A DNA stretch of 64,000 nucleotides from Beverwykella pulmonaria (lineage: Eukaryota; Ascomycota; Dothideomycetes; Pleosporales; Melanommataceae), in assembly GCA_001599595.1 (NCBI GenBank), contig BCHH01000001.1, positions 788,305 to 852,304 of the forward strand, in the 5' to 3' direction. Shown piece by piece: positions 41,997-53,023 of this stretch (position 1 is the first letter of the stretch; each line of letters opens with the position of its first letter). A program made the position numbers and the translations under genes. The notes under the pieces are model-generated. The model was not told where the DNA came from. It saw only the letters and a list, made by a program, of their open reading frames with translations, and did no database searches.

Positions 41997-44253
41997 ATGC
42001 AGACCAAAGAGCTCCCCACCATCCTCGAGCTGTCCGACCGGGGCGCGTCTCACCCCTCAGACAGGACACACGTCTTCTCGTCCTCGGCTGCGAACCCGCT
42101 CGGCTTCCCGTCCATCTACGCTGAGCACTGTGCTCCCGCTGCAGACGCGGCCTCTGAGCGCCGCGCTGGACAAGCTATGCATATACTGGCCCTACCTCCT
42201 CCGACTTCACAACCGCCTACGCCATTCGGGCGACGTCAAGAGCTAGGGAGCAGCCTGGCAAAGTTTCCACACCAGCTCAGTCCCGCCAGGTCTGAGCAGC
42301 ACAGCTATCCATCCCCTCCCATGTCAGATTCTCACTCTCCCGCCCGCCGCTCAGCACAGATTGTTGAACCAGAAGGCCATCCGTACCCCCCACCCGTGAA
42401 CGAATCGCGCAGGATAGGAGGACTTGCGCCGCTTCCCCCGCCGCCGCCGCCGCCGCAATCGCTGTACGATCCTCGGTCGGCACCGTCTGGGCAAAGCATT
42501 CAGCATCAGCGTCCGCTGTATCCAGGAGAGCCCCAGTCCGGTGGACAAATGCTTCACTACCAGACAGGGCGCTCAATGGAGGCCCCCTCATATGCCGGCA
42601 TGCACGTTGCGCAGAACTATGGATATGGGTATCCTAGTTCAGGTGTTCCTTCCCACCTCGGAGGATACGGGCCGGTTCCCCAAGGGCAGCCAACAGCAAT
42701 CATACCACCGCCTCCTATAAGACCTAACAAGCCCGCAAGAAGGACAAAAGCGCATGTGGCGTCCGCCTGTGTTAACTGTAAGAAGGCACATCTCAGCTGC
42801 GATGTCCAGCGCCCGTGCGGCCGTTGCGTGGCTTCTGGAAAACAGGTGAGTTTTTCGCTCTAGCTAGAAGAGGCATCGACTGCGAGCTTCTTCCATAGCA
42901 TGACTGACTTAAACGGACTAGGACTCGTGCAAAGACGTGCAGCACAAGAAAAGAGGAAGACCAAGATTAAGAGATGACAAGGAGTTTGGACGAGGAGATG
43001 ATGGAAGACCAGCACCTACTCAGCTTTTAGGAGCTCCACCTGCTCCTGGATCCGATCATTTCGCGCCACAGTCAGCGTTTCCCTCCTCGCATCGTGTAAC
43101 TGATCCGCTTAGAGTGGTAGGAAGATCAGCACGGGGATCCGATGATATCTCAAACGCTCGTCAATCGATTTCGTCTGCTGCAGGAGGTCCTCCGACTAGC
43201 GCCGGAAGTTATGACAGAGCTATCTATGCTACGGGGCCGAATTTGGCATACCAATCCCTACCAGTCGCATTCTTAAATCTGGATCTCGTCGTATTGAAGT
43301 CGAATCAAGCGTTTCAGGATCTGGTGTCGTTTCTAGGGGATATTCGGGGAAAGAGCCTCATGGAGCTGCTGGAGGCCCGGCAGATCGACGTGCTGCATCG
43401 TATCCGCAATGAACTACGAGAGGAGCGGGACGAGCGAGAACCGGCATATATGGCGCCGATTACACCGCTTGGGCAAGATCCTGTGCAGTCGGTATCGGAG
43501 CGGGACGTCGACCACGTAAGCCAAGGGTTCATCGACAGACCGTTCCTGCTAAACTTCCGCCTACCAAACGGAAACCACCAAAGTCTTCAGACCCAAATCC
43601 GGCTGGCAAAGACATCATTGTACTTCGTTACTGTCGTAGTGCATACGCCCCCTCGACCAACAGGTCCTCCTCTTCTGACACAACAGTTGGCTCCCCCGAC
43701 ACCGATTCGCGCCTCGCAGACACTCTCAGCACCAACGACCGTGCCCAACCGAGACTTCGGACCGTACTCTGCTCGACGGTCGTCGTCTGCGAGCTCTGCT
43801 CCGACGTCCCCCTATTTCAATTTCACGTCAGTCCGGACCTCTCTACCCACCATCAATTCCAGCACTTATGGCAGCAGCCCTTCATACAACTACTCCCCAA
43901 CCGCTGGTCCTGAGCAAGGCTACTTCTCTACCATCCAACCACCAGCCCAACCTGGCAGTGGATATCCCTCACCTTATCCTTCTCTTTCCAGGACTGGCTC
44001 TATAACTTCGGAGCCATTGCGCGAACTCAGTCGGCCCGCCCGACTCGAAGGTCTCCAGCTCCCTCCAATCCGAACAGGCCCGGCCCCGCCCCTAGCTTCA
44101 CCATTGGGTCATGAATTCAGCGATAGTGTGAGAGAACAACGTGTACATAACGTACGACGACGGGAAGCATCTCCACCGAGTGCTGGAACGAACCCAGAAA
44201 CGCCTGATACCGGGAAGCGACGGAGGTTGAACATACGTGAGGTGCTGGAGTAG
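41997..44253 (+). CDS. Zn2Cys6 transcription factor of the Ert1/Rds2 (AcuK/AcuM) type
   Basis: Model join(41997..42845, 42922..44253), 726 aa. The zinc cluster (residues ~268-294), C-VN-C-KKAHLS-C-DVQRP-C-GR-C-VASGKQDS-C, has the Cx2Cx6Cx5Cx2Cx8C spacing and the 'AHLxC' core of Ert1/Rds2/AcuK-type regulators of gluconeogenesis and acetate use. The intron (76 nt) splits it before the last Cys. An AT-hook-like KKRGRPRLR follows directly. A PAS-like region lies at ~390-460 (LPVAFLNLDLVVLKSNQAFQ, SLMELLEARQIDVL). The N-terminal 250 residues are Pro/Ser/Tyr-rich with a Pro8 run, and the C-terminal part is Ser/Pro-rich, as in activation domains. Which of the several fungal paralogues it represents I cannot tell. 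Confidence 0.82.
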
Positions 44254-46055
44254 AATAAAGAGGATAGTACATATAACAGATATACATTTACACATGTGCT
44301 TGGACTCTCGTCCAACGTAATATTGTGGGTTGGCGGGATGGAGTAGGAGGAACATAATATACTTACCTACCTGACCCACCCCACCGACAAGCCGGCTTTG
44401 TCGATTCGGTGTCTGGCCAGCCCGTTTCATGGAGCGCATACAGCACACCCAAGATTCGCTGGGTCGGCATGTACCATACAGTGTGGTTTCCTTACTCTTC
44501 CTCGTTTTGCATCCGTTCCACGGGAAGCATCTGTCACTCTTGAATTTCTTTTAGTAGCACCTGCAGCATCGGTCGTTTTCGTGCTTGATTTGGTTGGCCT
44601 AAAAAAGAAGAGATACCCTGTCCTGGCATTTTGGCTTTAGCTTCGCATTTAGGATTTTTGGCGAGGGATGGAAGTAGAATGGACTGGAGGGCGCGGGCTT
44701 GGAGCATTCTTTATACTCGTGTCGTCGCAATGGGCGATACCGCGCGTGTTTCACGTTAGCGGCCCGCGCAGTGTTTGGGGGACAAGTGTACGCGTCGTTG
44801 ACATATCTTTGGGGGCAGGAACAACAACAGCAGGAACAAAAATGGAGGAGACTCTGACTTATACATGTCATCTCATCTCGAGATTAGAGTCGAGGGGGCG
44901 CTGTTTGTATCCGCGAGATTGTATTGCATGGGAGTCGTGTCTTGCGGGTCTGTGGACGCTCATTAGTCGGTGGTAGGTCGCACAGGTGATGGACTGCATC
45001 TACAACGCTGCGACGCGGATGCCTAGGACTTGTTGCCGTACTACATGTTAGCACGTCCGAGAAGAATCTACAGGACAGTGAAGCAAAATAAGGCCATCAG
45101 CAATGGCATAAGTTCTACCTTGCAAACCTCTATTGTATCTTTCAGCAGGCCTTTTACAACCTTTCAAATATACTCCTGATAAAACCCTAGCATTCGCCTC
45201 CTATGTAAGAATTTGTAGTACACCGCCGTCGTCGTCCTATCTATGTTCACCCATGAGTAGACGCCGTCGGCATATCCATCTCTCTATACCTCTCAATGTT
45301 TAGCAGCAAATTGAAAAGACAGGTGCATACTCATGTATGACTGCGATGCATTAGATGGGCTTGGGTTCGCTCGAACACAGAAACATAGAAGGGTGGAAAC
45401 GAGAGTCTGGATGGGCTTTGGGAATATCTCTGTTTATACGCCTGAGCATGATTGTTGTCGAGATGGATCTTGAATCTTGAATGCTGGAGCTTCTGTTTAG
45501 TAGTAGTAAACTGTTTTCTTGTCGAGTCTGTTGGGATCTTTACATCTCGCACGTCTCTGGTTTTCCCTTGTGCCTGCTCTACTGCGTGTTCCCACGTCTG
45601 AGAAGAATAACGGGGGCGTGTCTAGGGGAATCTTTGGGTAGTTGTAGTAGGCGTGCTGGCAGACACAGGAGGGCCTAGTAGGGCAGATGTAATCCTCTGA
45701 CTCTCTGTCTAAACTCTACTTGATAAATCTGTAATTCTCTTCCGACGCGGGAACATGTTGTACATTTGTTTGGTTTTGCCTTGTGCCTCCTCTATTGTCA
45801 TCTTTGGGTGAACACTTTAGAAGTGAAAGGCCAGTTCTTCTTGAGGGATTGGGTATGATGTCTATTCGAATGTTGTTCATATGCAGAGAGCAGGCCATAG
45901 TTTCTTTAGAACGCCGTGGGATACCGATCCAGCCAGACTCCATGCCCCGCTAGACCCATGACGCCGGATATCCAGAATGCCTCGGATCGCCCTGCGCCTT
46001 CATCGGAGGCAGTGCTTTCATGACCCGTGAGAATTACTTCCATGGCCACACACGA
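44254..46055. other. Convergent intergenic, 1.8 kb, nothing seen
   Basis: No gene, RNA gene or repeat recognised. Open frames are short (at most ~100 codons) and unlike any family. Confidence 0.4.
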
Positions 46056-46816
46056 TCAGCCTAGCGCCTTCATCTTCTTCTTTTTCTTCTTGCCGCCCTC
46101 GGCCTCGGGCTTCCCTCCCTTCTGAAAGTCCCTCCAGCTATTAATCCGGTTGTCCCTCGTCTGCTCCCACGCCTGCTCATGCTCCCTCTTCCGCTTGCGT
46201 TCGGCAATCTCCTCCTCTGCCTTCCTCTCGGCGCGCCCTTCCTCTCGCATCTGCGCCTTCATCATCTTCTGCTTCCGCGTCTCGTTTTCCATGATGACGA
46301 AGACGGTCTTCTTCTTCCATTCTTTGGCGAACTCTTCGGTTTTCACTTCCTCGGAGTCTTTATCCAGCTTTCGTTCGCGCATCACGAGCATGCGCGCGTC
46401 TGCGATCGCTTCGTCGAGCTCGGTGCGCAGTTTCTCGTCCATGAGCACGGTTTGGGCCTTTTTGAGGCGGTCAAAGGCTTCGGGCGCGCGCGGGTTCGAG
46501 GTTTTGTCGGGATGGATCAGAAGGGATTTGGTGCGATAGCATTTCTTGATGTCGGATTCGGGGACGCCCGGTTGCAGGTCGAGAACGCGGTAGGCATCGT
46601 TGCGGAAGACACTGAGGATGCCTGGGAAGGGTTAGATGGGCGGATGCACGCAGGGGTGGATAGACGGGTAGGGGGCGTACGCTCGATCTCGGCATCCTGT
46701 GAAGTAGTGAGTAAGGTGAGGATGAAATGGGGTGTGTCGGGTCAAGGTACCTTGTCGAACTCCTTGCCGGCGGCTTCGAGTTCAGCTTCGAGTTCGGCGT
46801 CTAGGTCGTCTGCCAT
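46056..46816 (-). CDS. DnaJ-domain protein, DNAJC8/Spf31-like
   Basis: Model complement(join(46056..46621, 46681..46696, 46751..46816)), 215 aa, with a 16-nt micro-exon (DAEIE). The J domain (~residues 28-95) has NDAYRVLDLQPGVPESDIKK and the HPD triad (LLIHPDKTSNPRAPEAF). It is followed by the family's long charged helix (KKAQTVLMDEKLRTELDEA, REERKAEEE-type repeats) and a poly-Lys end. Human DNAJC8 and fission yeast Spf31 are spliceosome-associated J-proteins, so a nuclear co-chaperone role in splicing is likely. Divergent from DBP4 with 235 bp between the start codons. Confidence 0.88.
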
Positions 46817-47051
46817 GCTTGCTACTAGCCACGCTCGGGTTGCAACGACGGTGGGGGGACGTGAAGCGCAAAGTTGTGAGAGTTGATGAGTCGTTGGGTT
46901 CCAAGGCTGCGGTGGATGGCTCGGCCGGCCAGTGAGAGATCCCCGCAGTCCGCGCACGGTCCTCCAAGAACGTTCGGTGAAATAATTTTTGGATACGACA
47001 CCCGCCGCCCATCACCACTTCCTCACAACAATCCGACCATGTTTCTTTGAG
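46817..47051. promoter_or_regulatory. Shared divergent promoter of the J-protein gene and DBP4
   Basis: 235 bp between two divergent start codons. No defined site recognised. Confidence 0.5.
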
Positions 47052-49565
47052 ATGGCAGCGCCAATAGTTACCGGCCGCACGCGGCCGACCAAGGTCAAGA
47101 GGCAGGCGAATGTGCAAAAGCGCAAGCGCGAGGACGTCGACGTGGAGAAGCTCGAGCTGGCCGTCAACGAGCTGGTACGATCTTGCGCTCTCTTCGTTAC
47201 CATGTCCTAACCGTCGCAGGATCTTCAGAATGGCGCTTACAAGGAATTCACTGACCTTCCCCTCTCCGACCCTACCAAGCAAGGCCTCAAGTCGTCCCAT
47301 TTCGCCGTCATGACCGACATCCAGGCCAAGGCCATCCCGCTCGCGCTCAAGGGACACGATATCCTCGGCGCCGCCAAGACTGGGAGCGGAAAGACGCTCT
47401 CTTTTATCATACCCGTTCTGGAGAATCTGTATAGGCTGCAGCATGTTGGTGCCGACGCTGGGCTGGGCGCGCTGATCATCTCCCCGACGCGAGAATTGGC
47501 CATTCAGATTTTCGATGTGCTGTGCAAGCTGGGGAGACATGGCCATATGTTTGCTGCTGGGCTGGTGATCGGAGGCAAGAGCTTGGAGGCTGAAAAACAA
47601 GCCTTGACGAGAATGAATATCCTAGTCGGGACACCGGGACGGATACTGCAGCATCTGTCACAGACCGTCTCATTCAATGTCGATGATCTGAAGATGCTGG
47701 TACTGGATGAGGCCGACCGAATCTTGGATATGGGCTTCCAGAGGGACGTCGATGCCATTATCGACTATCTTCCGAAGGAGCGACAGACTATGCTCTTCTC
47801 CGCAACACAATCGAGAAAGGTCTCCGATTTGGCTCGATTGAGTCTCCAGGACCCCGAGTACGTTTCTGTCCACGCAGAAGACAAAAGCGCAACCCCAAAG
47901 TCGCTCACGCAGAACTATCTTATTTGCCCGCTGGAAGAAAAGCTGGACACCCTATGGAGCTTCATACAAGCAAGCAAGAAGTCTAAGATTCTATGTTTCT
48001 TCTCTTCTGCAAAGCTTGTCCGTTTTGTCTACGAATCCTTTCGCCACATGCAACCGGGAATACCCTTGCTTCACATCCATGGTCGCCAAAAGCAGGGAGC
48101 ACGATTGGACACCACCGCAAAGTTCTCGGCTGCGAAGGCCTCCTGTCTTTTTGCTACGGATGTTGCCGCGCGAGGGCTCGACTTCCCGGCCGTGGATTTC
48201 GTCATCCAGGTGGATTGTCCTGAGGATGTCGATACTTATATCCACCGTGTTGGCCGCACAGCCCGGTACAACCGCGAGGGCCGTGGCGTCATCTTCCTCG
48301 CTCCAAGCGAAGAGGAGGGCATGCTACAGCGTCTTGAGGCTAAGAAGGTGCCTGTGGAGATCATCAACGTCCGACAAAAGAAGAAGCAGTCCATCAAGAG
48401 CCAGCTAGTGCACATGTGCTTCAAGGACCCTGCGCTCAAGTATCTAGCGCAAAAAGCTTTCATCACCTATGCAAAGTCGGTCTATCTCCAGAAGGACAAA
48501 GAAATTTTCAAGCTAAAAGAATACGATTTTGAGGCCTTTGCTGCCAGCCTGGGACTCCCTGGCGCGCCCAAGATTAGGTTCTTGAAGGACGATAGTGGCA
48601 AACAAAAGAAACAGGCCTCGAGGCAGATGCTTGAGGTGTCTGACTCTTCTGATGAGAGTGGGGGCGAAAAGAAGGAGAAGGAGAAGAAAAAGGCAGTACG
48701 CACAAAGGTCGACCGCATGTTCGAGAGGCAGAACCAGGACATCTTCGCAGACCACTACAAAAACCTCGTTACCCACGGAGAAGAAAGCGCAGCCTCTGGA
48801 TCCGCAGAGGCCTTGTTTGGCGACAAATCTACTGCACCCGCAGACAACGATGATTTCATGGCCGTCAAGAGGCGCATACCAGCCGATGGCGAAGTATCAG
48901 GCGACGAAGACGACGAAAACGAGCCCAAGACAGGAGGACGAGTCGTCCACCTCCAAGGCGCTTCCCAGCCCCTCGTCATCGACAGCAACCGCCGCGAGAA
49001 ACTGCTTAAATCTAAGAAGAAGGTGCTCAAGCTTAAAGATAAAGGCCACAAGATTATATTCGACGATGACGGAAATGCTCACGAAATGTACGAGCTCGAG
49101 GATGAGGATGACTTCAAGGCGAAGGGTTTGCCCGAGGCACAGAGACAGAAGTTCATTGAGATGGCAAAGGAGGTCGTCAAGGAGGCGGATGTCGAGGATA
49201 AAGCGGCCGCCAAGATGAAGAAGAAGGAGAAGTTGAGGAAGAGGAAGGAAAGGGAGAGGAATGAGGCGGAGACTAACGTTACCGACAGTGACGGCGAGGA
49301 TGAGGAAGGTGGCTATGTTGGGTTTGGCGGTGTTGATGAGGATCTTCTGGCAAATTTCCGGGCGGACGCAGAGCTTAGTGATGAGGATGAGGAGGAACCG
49401 CCGGCAGAAAAGAAGCCGAAGAAGTGGTTCCAGTCAGATTCTGAAGGCGAGGATGAAGGCAGGGGCAGCAAGAAGAGGAAGAAGGCGAAGAAGAGCAAGA
49501 GAGATGTCATCGAGCCGCAGACGTTGGAGGACATGGAGTCTTTGGCGGCGGGTTTGTTAGGCTAA
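47052..49565 (+). CDS. dbp4: ATP-dependent DEAD-box RNA helicase DBP4 (HCA4)
   Basis: Model join(47052..47174, 47220..49565), 822 aa. Nucleolar helicase needed for release of U14 snoRNA and 18S rRNA processing. Motifs in order: [10 protein letters not shown] (Q-motif aromatic), [13 protein letters not shown], Walker [10 protein letters not shown] (~91), [26 protein letters not shown] (~204), [34 protein letters not shown] (~384). The post-helicase region has the family's [13 protein letters not shown] and [19 protein letters not shown] blocks. An acidic/basic low-complexity tail ends in [19 protein letters not shown] sequence ([13 protein letters not shown]). Single 45-nt intron with GTACGA donor. 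Confidence 0.95.
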
Positions 49566-49723
49566 GGTGAGAATTGCCCTTTCTAGCATCCTTTCTAGCC
49601 AAAACCAGTTCAAATAGTATACAGGGCAAGAACCCTGATTGATATCTTCAGCCTCCTGTGGCATTACTTACTCTTTCTTCTCTCCCCTCTCCGGAAAATA
49701 CTCCCCTCCAAACTCTAAACTAG

Positions 49724-49749
49724 CTCCCTCAAACCTCTCCCTCAAACCT
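49724..49749. repeat. 13-bp tandem duplication at the 3' end of the tocopherol-cyclase-like gene
   Basis: ctccctcaaacct stands twice in a row (49724-49736 and 49737-49749). Thirteen is not a multiple of three, so the second copy shifts the minus-strand reading frame of the adjoining gene. Without it the frame would continue for ~29 codons. Confidence 0.8.
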
Positions 49750-50683
49750 CCCTCCAAGCGCCCCACGACCACCAGCCCCTTTCCCAAACCTCAACGTCAA
49801 CCCCCGCCAAAAAGCTCTCCGTACAAAAATTTCTCCTATGTCCCTCCCGGAATGGACAGCCCAACCCAAACCACCCCTTCTCTTTCGGCGCCCGGGCCCT
49901 CAACACCATCTTCCTCCACAGCCCACTCACACTTATTTCGAACCGTCGATTGGCCCAGTCCACGTCCACACCCATGCTAGGCGAAAAGTTGAAAATCGAT
50001 AGTGCAAGCGGGGGCGCGTAGTCGATGTTGAGATCCGGCGAGCGGTAGCACAGTATGTATGCCGTCATTCCTAGAATCTTGCCACCAGCGAGACACACGC
50101 CGCTTGCGCCCGAGGTCGAGCGCGCCTGGATCCACATATGCGCGGTTGGGAAACTAGACGCCCAGTTCTTCTCCTGGTGTAGTGCTGCGCGACCTTTTTG
50201 GTCCTTGCGGGGAAGATCTAGGCTCGGGATGCGGAGCACGAAGGCGGCTGATGAAGAGAGCGTGTGCACGTGCCAGTGCAGCGGCAGCGGGAAATTTACC
50301 ACCCAGCCTTCTGGTGTCGCCTTCGTAGGGCTCCAAGGCGTCCGCGATCCAGTCATGGCTTGGAGGGTCCAGTCTGGGCAGGAGAAGTTGTAGGTTGTTA
50401 TTGAGAGGGCGTCCACGCTCATAGTTCCCAAGCCTGGGACTAGGAGCTTGAAGGCGTGTCCGGGACCGGTGGATATGCGCTGGATGTCAGAGACCCAGTG
50501 TTCGCGCTGGAAAATTGGCGAGCCGGATGCTGGGTAGTACGTGAAGGAGACCATGTGTGGTGGGTACGTGGTAGCGTTGGGGACAGTGCAAATGATGAAC
50601 GCGATGTGTGCGCCGGATGGTAGGTCGAACTTGTTGTAAAATCCTTCGAACAGGGCATTCGGATGGGGGGCGAAATGCTCCAT
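49742..50683 (-). CDS. Tocopherol-cyclase-like (lipocalin-type) fungal protein
   Basis: Single exon, 313 aa from MEHFAPHPNALFEGFYNKF. The fold signals are those of the tocopherol cyclase / carotenoid 1,2-hydratase-like superfamily: MVSFTYYP, EHWVSDIQRI, GWVVNFPLPLHWHVHTLSS, AHMWIQAR, GKILGMTAYILCYRSP, WKMVLRAR-like LWRKMVLRARAP. No signal peptide. The fungal members are uncharacterised; vitamin E synthesis is not expected, so a lipid-binding or cyclisation role is only a family-level guess. The frame ends at TGA right after a 13-bp tandem duplication. In the alternative frame beyond it, RERFEGASLEFGGEYFPERG reads like the native C-terminus, so the protein is probably shortened by about 28 residues. 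Confidence 0.72.
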   Translation of the reverse strand: MEHFAPHPNALFEGFYNKFDLPSGAHIAFIICTVPNATTYPPHMVSFTYYPASGSPIFQREHWVSDIQRISTGPGHAFKLLVPGLGTMSVDALSITTYNFSCPDWTLQAMTGSRTPWSPTKATPEGWVVNFPLPLHWHVHTLSSSAAFVLRIPSLDLPRKDQKGRAALHQEKNWASSFPTAHMWIQARSTSGASGVCLAGGKILGMTAYILCYRSPDLNIDYAPPLALSIFNFSPSMGVDVDWANRRFEISVSGLWRKMVLRARAPKEKGWFGLGCPFREGHRRNFCTESFLAGVDVEVWERGWWSWGAWREV

Positions 50684-51130
50684 GAGCTTTTAATGTTTCT
50701 TAGTCGTCTCGAAAGGTCAAGGTCGTTAGGACAAGGTACTAAAGGTGCAGTTTTCTTATATCAATACTTGGAGGATCGGAATGTCGGGACTCGGGAGCAA
50801 ATAAGTCATCAAAGATATCATAGATCCATGACGTAGTAGATATGATTCTGCTTGGCAAGGGTTCATAAGCATCCATGTACCAGTTGTAGATTTTTGCGAC
50901 TTTTGTACATGAATACAGTTGCATAATAGTCTTCTAGGCCTACCTTTAGCTTCTACTTCTTGCCTTAGTATTTGTCTACGTCTCTTTTCCCTAAAAGACC
51001 ATATAGCCATTGCAGGTAGACCAGAGTTACACATTTCTCTCAACCATCTCCATGTTTAGCTTGCTCTAACGGATCTGTTTATAAAGCTGAACCCATTGTA
51101 GGCGGGCGTCGATGTAAGTGAATAGACTCT
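50684..51130. other. Intergenic, nothing seen
   Basis: 447 bp between two minus-strand genes. AT-rich right part with no repeat or gene; presumably the 3' UTR of the ureohydrolase gene and the promoter of the gene ending at 49742. Confidence 0.4.
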
Positions 51131-52526
51131 TTACAGTTCATCCTTTCCCTTCTCCTTCCCGTCACCAATCTTCGCTTGCTCCATCAGCCCCTTCCTCACA
51201 ATACTCGTCAACACTTCATACGCGATCTGCGCAGCCGCCAACCCCGTCGTCTCCGCCGCACCATCATACGCCGGACTGACCTCAACGATATCCGCGCCCA
51301 CGACATTCAATCCCTCAATCCCCCTCAAGATCCGGATGAGCTCTCTAGTTGTCCAACCACCAGGCTCCGGTGTTCCCGTTCCAGGAGCCATACCGGGATC
51401 AATGACATCGATGTCGATGCTGAGGTAGATGGGCATCTCAGTTCCCACGCGGTCCATGATGGTCTTGATGACACCCTTGACGCCGATCTCGTCAATGTCG
51501 TCAGTTGCAATGCGGACCCAGCCCTGCTGCGTGTCGTCCTCGAAGTCTTCCGCTTCGTCGCCTGATAGGCGGGTACGGAGACCGGCGTGTACGGACGAGC
51601 CATTCGCGATCAGGCCCTCGGTGGCCGCAATCCAGAACATGCTGCCATGGTTGAAGAAAGACTGCGCCGTTGAATCTGTAGGATCAATCCACGCGGAGGG
51701 ATACTTTGCCGGATGCCAAGTGTCCAGATGAGCATCAAAATGCACCACGGCGACCGGTCCGTAGATCTGCTTGAGCGCTCGGAGAGCCGGTAGAGCAATG
51801 CTGTGGTCGCCACCTAGAGTCAGCAGTTTGGGCTTGTGCAGGTAGGCGGTTGATGAGGAGGAGGATTTGGATGTCGGCGGTCTGGCACCGAGTTCCTGAA
51901 ATGCTTCGCTCATTTGGCGCAGCGCGAGTGCGTTGTCAAAGGGCGTGATGGGGATGTCGCCGCAGTCGACAATTTTCGCCCATGAGGTGTAGGGATTGAG
52001 GTTTGCACGGGGATTAAACCCACGGAAGGAGGTTTGGCGGGATGAGCCGGCGCGAATGGCGCGTGGGCCGAATCTTGCTCCTAGGGGGAGTTAGATAGAC
52101 GTCTTCCTTGAAAAGCATATTTAACCTCAAATTTCTTCAATCTAATAAGCGACAAAGTCGAGTTTCTTTTCCTTGAACGCATGACACGCGACGGATCAAC
52201 ATACCTGGTCTATAAGTGACTGCTGTATCAAACGGCGCTCCGATGATGCCAATATCATACTCAGTTTCCGGATGCGTAAGGCATCGGATGTGGGGTAGAT
52301 GAGCAAATGTTGAAATCCCGGAAAATCCCCACTTCAAAAAAAATTAGTACTGTGGAAATACAACGTTGATATGTTGGCCATTTACGTCAGTGCCCCATTT
52401 CCTCTCGAGCTCTTCCAGACGTTCTGGGGAGAAGCGTTCTTGCTCTACATGATGAGTGTGGTGAGTGGAATGGGCGACAGCGAAGGCGGGCAGTAAGGAA
52501 AGGAGTGCGGAAGCTGTTATAAACAT
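51131..52526 (-). CDS. Secreted agmatinase/arginase-family ureohydrolase
   Basis: Model complement(join(51131..52080, 52205..52331, 52386..52526)), 405 aa. Ureohydrolases use two Mn ions to cleave guanidino compounds such as agmatine to urea and an amine. Metal-ligand motifs are complete: GGDHSIALP (~179), DAHLDTW (~203) and [16 protein letters not shown] (~310), the last with the following TPEPGG of the agmatinase branch. [11 protein letters not shown] closes the active site. The N-terminus ([20 protein letters not shown]) is a clear signal peptide followed by a His-rich stretch (HSTHHTHH), so the enzyme is probably exported, unlike the cytosolic forms. The first intron has a perfect TACTAAT branch point. 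Divergent from the DNA glycosylase gene with 497 bp between. Confidence 0.87.
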
Positions 52527-53023
52527 GTTTAGTGGTGCGAAGAATTGAGTGAGAAGAGGTAGAGAAGACGGAGGGAAACATGGCCAGAAGAAGTGATCAA
52601 AGGGCGCATTATGTAACGGCGTCTACAGCGTCTTATCGTTCGGTGCTCCGAGGATCGCAAAGCGATAGCCCGCACTCGATATATGCTCAACGTACAGCGT
52701 TGTCGGCTGGAGAAAGTCCCGATGAAGTCTTGTGCTTCTACGTCTGACACATAGACCAAATTGAGATGAGATGAAGGTTCAAAAATGTCCGGCTAATGTG
52801 ACCAATCAAGATGGACGGTGAGGCGTGCACGGACATCCCGTGAGAGCGTGACAGCGCGTCTGACTGGGGCAGTTCAACTTCATCTCATCGCAGCCTCCCT
52901 CTTGTCATCAAACTCTCTCATCCAGCGCCCATACCGCCATCTAATTACATTTAGGGCCTCTCAACTGAACTACGAAACTTGACCGTTCACGAAGAATTGA
53001 AGATTCTGCGCAATTGAAGCATC
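52527..53023. promoter_or_regulatory. Divergent intergenic region of ureohydrolase and DNA glycosylase genes
   Basis: 497 bp between two divergent start codons. The right part is CT-rich (cctccctcttgtcatcaaactctctc), consistent with a leader of the glycosylase gene. No defined regulatory site recognised. Confidence 0.4.

Noticed and set aside
46179..46886. 235-codon plus-strand frame opposite the DNAJC8-like gene
   Set aside because: Antisense shadow of a confidently spliced J-protein gene.
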